Source: DAOTZS01 sp034434335 (GTDB taxonomy: Bacteria > Chloroflexota > Anaerolineae > CG2-30-64-16). From it: a stretch of DNA of 10,629 bases. Within the stretch, counting starts at the first letter, position 1; the number at the start of each line of letters is the position of its first letter. The DNA is taken from contig DAOTZS010000217.1 in the NCBI GenBank assembly GCA_034434335.1, positions 1-10,629 of the forward strand, in the 5' to 3' direction. Position numbers and translations under genes: made by a program. Under the pieces are notes generated by a model. The model had not been told where the DNA came from. It was given only the letters and a program-made list of their open reading frames with translations, and made no database searches. Below, one piece after another: positions 6,655-10,629 of the stretch.

Positions 6655-6684
6655 ATAATATTACAGAAGGGCTGGGAAAGTCAA
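6655..6684 (-). promoter_or_regulatory. Sigma-70-type promoter of the secreted-protein gene
   Basis: On the minus strand, TTGACT (6684-6679) is followed after 18 bases by TATTAT (6660-6655). An alternative -10, ATATTA, gives 17-base spacing. It diverges from the regulator promoter, whose -35 begins 27 bases away. Confidence 0.6.
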
Positions 6685-6710
6685 ACTGAGGAAAAGAGGG
6701 GGTCGCGTTT

Positions 6711-6740
6711 TTGACAGAGCTGCTGAAGATACGGTATGAT
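6711..6740 (+). promoter_or_regulatory. Strong sigma-70-type promoter of the XRE-cupin genes
   Basis: A consensus TTGACA (6711-6716) lies 18 bases before TATGAT (6735-6740). The expected start is 6747-6748, which is the first base of the likely start codon. The transcript may therefore have almost no leader. The two regulators, and perhaps the transporter genes, would be read from here. Confidence 0.75.
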
Positions 6741-6747
6741 ATTTTAT

Positions 6748-7311
6748 ATGGAGACTACAATTCGCATCATGGGGCAGAAGATCCGTCAGCTGCGACTAGA
6801 TAACCAGCTCACTTTGGAAGAAGCTGCCCAGAGAGCTGGTTGTACGCCGGGCTTCCTCTCGCAGGTGGAGAGGGGCCAGGCTGTGCCCTCCATTACGATG
6901 CTCTACGCCATCGCCCGCGCTCTCGGCGTCAAGGTGACCCATTTCTTCCCCAAGATGGTGCATGACACCAAAGTTGTGCGAGCCACTGAACGCGAGGTGT
7001 TTCGTTTTGAAGGTTCTCCTGTCGCTTATTCACTCCTCTCAACCGGTTTCCCCGATCGAAAACTCGAAACCCTGCTGTTGCAAATGGATCCCGTTGATGG
7101 GACCCTGCCGTTTGACGAATACCGCTCCCATCCCGGTGAGGAATTTGTCTACGTATTGGATGGAACCCTGCGCTTGTGGATCGGCAATGCGGTCTATGAT
7201 CTGAACCCGGGCGATAGCATTCATTTCAAGTCTACTGTTAAACACCGTATCGAGAATCCGGGAGATAGCCCGGTGATGGCCTTTTGTGTTTTTACCCCTC
7301 CTGTCTTCTAA
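6748..7311 (+). CDS. XRE-family regulator with C-terminal cupin domain (first paralog)
   Basis: This 187-residue DNA-binding regulator has an N-terminal HTH_3 domain (about residues 8-62: IRQLRLDNQLTLEEAAQRAG, then a recognition helix with FLSQVERG). Its C-terminal cupin_2 domain (about 115-187) carries HPGEEFVYVLDG and LNPGDSIHF with a following H-x3-N. In the PuuR/SutR-like group the cupin senses a small metabolite and changes DNA binding. An ATG at 6736 is in frame but lies inside the -10 box, so it cannot be transcribed from that promoter. The ATG at 6748 would give a leaderless mRNA. An ATG at 6769 also keeps most of the HTH, with GGAGA 14 bases upstream. It is followed after 37 bases by a paralog, and the same-strand transporter genes suggest these are its targets. 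Family assignment is firm; ligand unknown. Confidence 0.9.
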   Translation: METTIRIMGQKIRQLRLDNQLTLEEAAQRAGCTPGFLSQVERGQAVPSITMLYAIARALGVKVTHFFPKMVHDTKVVRATEREVFRFEGSPVAYSLLSTGFPDRKLETLLLQMDPVDGTLPFDEYRSHPGEEFVYVLDGTLRLWIGNAVYDLNPGDSIHFKSTVKHRIENPGDSPVMAFCVFTPPVF

Positions 7312-7348
7312 CAGTAAGCCATAGCAAGCCACTCGATGAGGATCGGCG

Positions 7349-7975
7349 TTGCAGACGACCCTTGGTAAATGCATCAGGGCCTTGCGCCATGAGCGAGGGC
7401 TCACCTTAGCCCAATTGGGCCAGAAAATCGGTCTGTCGGCCAGTTACTTGTCTCAGATTGAGCGAGACGTGATCATGCCCTCCTTGCCCAGATTGACCGC
7501 CATTGCCGGTGCTCTGGGTGTGGAAGTAAGACACTTCTTCGAGGATGATGTTGCAGCCCCTTATGTCGTCAGGGCCAACCAGGGCAAAAGGCTGCAGAGC
7601 ACGAGCGGGGTCATTATAGAGCTTTTGGCTGCAGACCTGCCAGATAAGAAACTCCAGCCGTATTGTATGGTGTGTCCACCGGGCGCCTCCTCACCAGGGT
7701 GGTCCAGCTCTCACCCTGGCGAGGAAGCAGGTCTTGTCCTCAAGGGCCGGCTGACGATTACCGTAGGCGAAGAGACCTTTGTGCTGGAGGCCGGGGATAG
7801 CATCCATTACCAAACGCAGCAGCCCCATTCCTGGCGCAACGAAGGAGACGAAGAGTGCGTTGTCGTGTGGGTGGTTTCGCCTCCGGTTTCAGAAGCCGAA
7901 CTTGAGGCGAAAATGCATGGCAGGACTTTTGACAGGAAGGAGGTGGGAACCCAAAGGACAACCAGAGGCCAATAG
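7349..7975 (+). CDS. XRE-family regulator with C-terminal cupin domain (second paralog, TTG start)
   Basis: This 208-residue protein has the same layout as its upstream neighbour. An HTH_3 domain (about residues 5-62, with GLTLAQLGQKIG and YLSQIERD) is followed by a cupin (about 115-188, with HPGEEAGLVLKG and LEAGDSIHY plus H-x3-N). It also has a polar tail of about 20 residues. Shared pieces with the first copy (PDKKLQ/PDRKLE, HPGEE, GDSIH) mark them as paralogs. The start is a TTG at 7349 with a TGAGGA site 6 bases upstream. An in-frame TGA at 7337 and the lack of any ATG or GTG in between exclude an earlier start. It is probably cotranscribed with the first copy and, 60 bases on, with the binding-protein gene. 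The two could act on the same operator as homo- or heterodimers, which is inference. Confidence 0.88.
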   Translation: MQTTLGKCIRALRHERGLTLAQLGQKIGLSASYLSQIERDVIMPSLPRLTAIAGALGVEVRHFFEDDVAAPYVVRANQGKRLQSTSGVIIELLAADLPDKKLQPYCMVCPPGASSPGWSSSHPGEEAGLVLKGRLTITVGEETFVLEAGDSIHYQTQQPHSWRNEGDEECVVVWVVSPPVSEAELEAKMHGRTFDRKEVGTQRTTRGQ

Positions 7976-8021
7976 CATTACTGCCGCCACATGTTGATTC
8001 GATCCAGCAACGAGTACCTGG

Positions 8022-8028
8022 AAGGAGG
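8022..8028 (+). promoter_or_regulatory. Ribosome binding site fixing the binding-protein start
   Basis: AAGGAGG lies 7 bases before the ATG at 8036. This strong site places the start of the solute-binding protein at its signal peptide. It argues against a GTG at 8101 that opens the mature-protein frame and has no such site. Confidence 0.85.
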
Positions 8029-8035
8029 GAGAAAC

Positions 8036-9726
8036 ATGTTCACCAAGAGATTGATCGTGTTTGCCATTCTTCTGACCCTGGTAAGCCTGTTGGCCACCCA
8101 GTGTGCCCCCGCGCCTGCCCCGGCCCCTGCCCCTACGCAGGCCCCCCTGCTACTGAAGCTCCTGCAACTAAGGCCCCGGAGGCCACGGCAGCTCCCGCGC
8201 CGGCGGCCAAGCGGGTTTTCAGGGCTACCTTCTCGCCACCGCTGCGCGCCGATCCGGCGGTCGGCAACGACTATGTGGCTTCCTCCACCCTGCCCAATCT
8301 GTATGACACCCTGATCTTCCCCAATGCGCAAGGAGGGGTGGACCCGTGGCTGGCCGAGTCGTGGGACATCTCCAGCGATGGGTTGACCTACACCTTCCAT
8401 CTTCGCAAGGATGTCAAATTCCACGATGGCACCCCGCTCAAGGCCAGCGATGTGGTCTACAGCTTCAATCGCCTCAAGACCATCGGTGAGGGCTATGCCT
8501 ATCTGGTGACCCCGGGCGTCGAGAGCGTGACAGCCCTGGATGACTACACTGGCGAGCTCAAGGTAGCCCAGGCCAGTGCGCTGTTCCTGCCCAGCCTGGT
8601 CCGCCTGTACGTCGCCAATGAGGCCCTCGTCCGCCAGAATACCAAAGCGGAAGGCCCATACGGCGAGAACGGCGACTATGGCAAGGAGTGGCTGCAGACC
8701 CACGATGCTGGCTCTGGGCCGTACAAGATCAAAGAATTCCCCCTCGAGCAGTATGTGTTGATGGAGAAGTTCCCCGGCTGGTGGGGCAAATTCAACCCCA
8801 ACGCGCCGGATGAAGCGCGCTTCATCATCACCACCGAGGCCGTCACCGTGCGCAGTCTGCTCGAGAACAAGGAACTCGAGGTGACCGACCAGTGGCAGTC
8901 CGTCGAAGCCTATCAGGCCTTCGAGAAGATCCCCGGTGTGAAGGTGATCGCTCTCCCGACCCTCTCGTCGTTCTACTACATGATCAACACCAAGAAGCCG
9001 CCCACGGACGATGTGCATTGCCGCAAGGCAATGGCCTACGCCTTCGACTATGATACAGCGCTGACCCTGGAATGGCCGGGCACCAAGCAGATGATAGCCC
9101 CGGTGTCGGCCATCCTGGCCGGGGTTGATAAGACCCTCCCGTACTGCAAGCGGGACCTGGACAAGGCCAAGGAAGAGCTGGCGCAGTGCAAGTACGCGGC
9201 GGAGCTCGACAAGTACCCTGTCGAGGTCCACTGGGTAGCGCAGGTGCCCGATGAGGAAAAGTTCGCCTTGCTCTTCCAGGCGAACATGGCCGAGATCGGC
9301 ATCAAAGTCGAGGTGGTCAAGGTGCCGTGGCTGAGCATGGTGGAGAACACCAGCAAACTGGAGACCGCTCCACACATCGCCACCATCTACGTCTCGTCTG
9401 ACCTGCCGGAAGCGGGGTTGATGATGCGACAGCGCTACCACTCCAGCACGACCGGCACCTGGCAGCAGAACGAGTGGTTGCAGGATCCGGAGCTGGACAA
9501 GGCGATTGACGATGCCCTGGCCACGCTGGATCAGCAGGAGCGCTTCGCCAAGTACTCCGCCATCCAGGCCAAGCTGGTAGATCTGGCACCCTCTATATGG
9601 ATCTACGACCAGTTAGAGAAGCACGGCATACGGGACTGTGTGGACTTTCCGGCAGCCCGCGGCGAGACGAGCGTCGTCATGGGCTACTACTTCTTCTTGC
9701 CCAATATCGGAGTGACTTGCCAGTAG
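8036..9726 (+). CDS. ABC peptide-type solute-binding lipoprotein (SBP family 5), frameshifted near the N-terminus
   Basis: This is the extracytoplasmic binding protein of an oligopeptide/dipeptide/nickel-class importer. The mature part has the family-5 hallmarks: DPWLAESW, LTYTFHLRKDVKFHDG with ASDVVYSFNRL, and later YYMINTKKPP with the CRKAMAYAFDYD segment. From the ATG at 8036 comes a lipoprotein signal peptide (basic MFTKR, a hydrophobic core, then ATQC with C23) and an Ala-Pro linker. At the C6 tract 8142-8147 the frame breaks. The mature protein continues in the -1 frame, and the signal frame runs to a stop at 8314. One extra C would join them into a 563-residue protein of normal size. 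The span 8036-9726 is not a multiple of three. Without repair the cell would make only a short secreted peptide, so this is either a sequence error or a real off state. Confidence 0.85.
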
Positions 9727-9759
9727 CCACTGCATAAGGGGCCAGGCAGGTTCCAAGCC

Positions 9760-9813
9760 GGGAGCTCCTGGAGTGCACCTATCCGGCCCGCTCCGGGAGC
9801 TCCCCTTCTGTTT
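9760..9813 (+). terminator. Hairpin with T-rich tail between binding protein and permease
   Basis: Arms at 9760-9773 and 9791-9804 pair over 14 positions with one G-U pair and a 17-base loop, followed by CTTCTGTTTG. It lies 33 bases after the binding-protein stop. Hairpins here commonly act as partial terminators or protect the upstream mRNA, so that more binding protein than permease is made. The T-tract is imperfect, which fits partial read-through. The rest of the gap to 9854 shows no clear promoter. Confidence 0.6.
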
Positions 9814-9854
9814 GTGGGGAAGACGTTGGAGCGGCTAAGAAGGGTTATCCGGAT

Positions 9855-10629
9855 ATGTCAATACTGAATTTCCTTGTCCGTCGGATCATTTATTCTGTGT
9901 TTGTCCTCCTGGGTCTTTCCATCGTCATCTTTGTCATTGCCCGCATCATGCCCGGAGACCCGGCGCGTATGGCCGTCGGCGCGCGCGCCCCGCAATGGGT
10001 AGTGGACCGCATCCGTGAGCAGATGCATCTCAATGAGCCGTTGCCGGTGCAGTATGGCTACTGGCTGCGCGATGCACTGCGAGGCGACTTTGGCCTTTCG
10101 CTGGTCACGCAACGGCCCGTAACCTCTGACATCAGGGAGTTCTTCCCAGCCTCGCTTGAGCTGGTCTTGTTCTCGGGTCTCCTTTCGGCGGCCGGGGGCA
10201 TTGGCCTGGGGGTGCTCTCTGCTCGCTACAAAGATACCTGGATTGACAACGTCGTGCGCCTCTTCTCCTACGCTGGTGTGGTGACCCCTTCTTACATTTT
10301 CGCTATCTTCTTCGTCCTCCTCTTTGGGTGGACTCTGAAGTGGTTTCCCATCATTGGCCGGTTGAGCGAAGAGGTGACTGCGCCGCCGCTTGTCACAGGG
10401 CTTGTCACACTCGACGCGCTTCTCGCGGGACAGTTTGGCACGTTCCTCGACGCCCTGCGACACATCGTCCTCCCTGCGTTGTCGCTGGCCATGGGGCCCA
10501 TTGCCCAGGAGGCGCGCATCACCCGCTCCTCCATGGCTGACAATCTGGGCAAGGACTACATCGCCTCGGCGCGGGCCCTTGGCATCCCAGAGCGGATCGT
10601 GATGGGTCGCTTCTTGCTCAAGCCCTCTC
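9855..10629 (+). CDS. ABC peptide-type permease, DppB/OppB family (3' end outside the window)
   Basis: The frame from the ATG at 9855 stays open to the window edge, giving 258 residues without a stop. It is an inner-membrane subunit of a peptide-class importer. It begins MSILNFLVRRIIYSVFVLLG, the first membrane helix, followed by the RIMPGDPA segment characteristic of this family. The periplasmic part ends in LRGDFGLSL. Further helices lie near residues 100-120 and 135-160 (with TPSYIFAIFFVLLFGW) and near 207-225. The EAA loop that docks to the ATPase reads ASARALGIPERIV. An AAGGG site sits 10 bases before the ATG. DppB proteins have about 310-340 residues, so some 60-80 are missing beyond the edge. 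It partners with the upstream binding protein. A DppC-type permease and ATPases are expected next. Confidence 0.93.
   Translation, partial: MSILNFLVRRIIYSVFVLLGLSIVIFVIARIMPGDPARMAVGARAPQWVVDRIREQMHLNEPLPVQYGYWLRDALRGDFGLSLVTQRPVTSDIREFFPASLELVLFSGLLSAAGGIGLGVLSARYKDTWIDNVVRLFSYAGVVTPSYIFAIFFVLLFGWTLKWFPIIGRLSEEVTAPPLVTGLVTLDALLAGQFGTFLDALRHIVLPALSLAMGPIAQEARITRSSMADNLGKDYIASARALGIPERIVMGRFLLKPS

Noticed and set aside
6736..6747. ATG at 6736 as start of the first regulator
   Set aside because: It lies inside the -10 element TATGAT, so the transcript from this promoter would not contain it.
8142..8147. Programmed -1 frameshift as the main explanation
   Set aside because: Only the single codon CCC re-pairs well. 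There is no full slippery heptamer in the right phase, and I saw no clear downstream stimulator.
7978..9441. A 487-codon open frame on the minus strand opposite the binding protein
   Set aside because: Its translation shows no recognisable domain, and it mirrors a gene with strong family motifs. Long antisense frames are common in GC-rich DNA.
8101..9726. A complete binding-protein gene starting with GTG at 8101
   Set aside because: It lacks a ribosome site and signal peptide. Both are present just upstream in the other frame, so this is the rear part of a frameshifted gene.
9858..10463. A 201-codon minus-strand open frame near the right edge
   Set aside because: It is antisense to the clearly recognisable DppB-type permease and its product is a low-complexity charged sequence.

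Overview
The window looks like chromosomal DNA of a moderately GC-rich bacterium, most likely a member of the Chloroflexota (Anaerolineae or Caldilineae type). The pointers are a secreted protein with long Thr-Pro linkers and a YLPL-x-x-R motif after its signal peptide, a lipoprotein leader ending in an Ala-Thr-Gln-Cys box, tandem XRE-cupin regulators next to a family-5 peptide transporter, and GC-rich intergenic hairpin repeats. This assignment rests on remembered family features, not on a database search. No rRNA, tRNA, CRISPR array, transposase or phage gene was seen.

Layout. 1-394: gene-free DNA with two copies of a composite double-hairpin repeat. 395-640 (+): a small eight-cysteine zinc-ribbon protein. 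660-2508 (-): a two-gene operon of a divergent DedA/VTT membrane protein and a GT4 glycosyltransferase, with a good promoter at 2553-2580. 2775-4268 (+): malQ (4-alpha-glucanotransferase, GH77), driven by a strong promoter at 2702-2730. The divergent region also holds a 30-bp near-palindrome. 4269-4349: an 8-bp tandem repeat that runs into a hairpin terminator between convergent genes. 4350-6509 (-): a 719-residue secreted protein with three jelly-roll-like modules joined by Thr-Pro linkers. 6510-6747: a divergent promoter region. 6748-7975 (+): two XRE-cupin regulators. 8036-9726 (+): a family-5 solute-binding lipoprotein whose signal peptide and mature part lie in different frames. 9760-9813: a hairpin between binding protein and permease. 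9855-10629 (+): a DppB-type permease cut by the window end; it is an open frame running off the edge.

How the parts fit. The right third reads as one locus: a promoter, two paired sensor-regulators with small-ligand cupin domains, then the binding protein and permease of a peptide or opine-like importer, whose second permease and ATPases probably follow beyond the window. The left part handles envelope lipid or glycan (DedA plus glycosyltransferase) and alpha-glucan metabolism (malQ). The secreted multi-module protein is probably a surface-exposed, possibly carbohydrate-binding protein.

The most consequential observation is the single-base frame break in a C6 tract at 8142-8147 of the binding-protein gene. 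A sequencing or assembly deletion is the simplest reading. A real on/off tract or recoding remains possible. I did not find convincing evidence of a wholly new multi-gene system.
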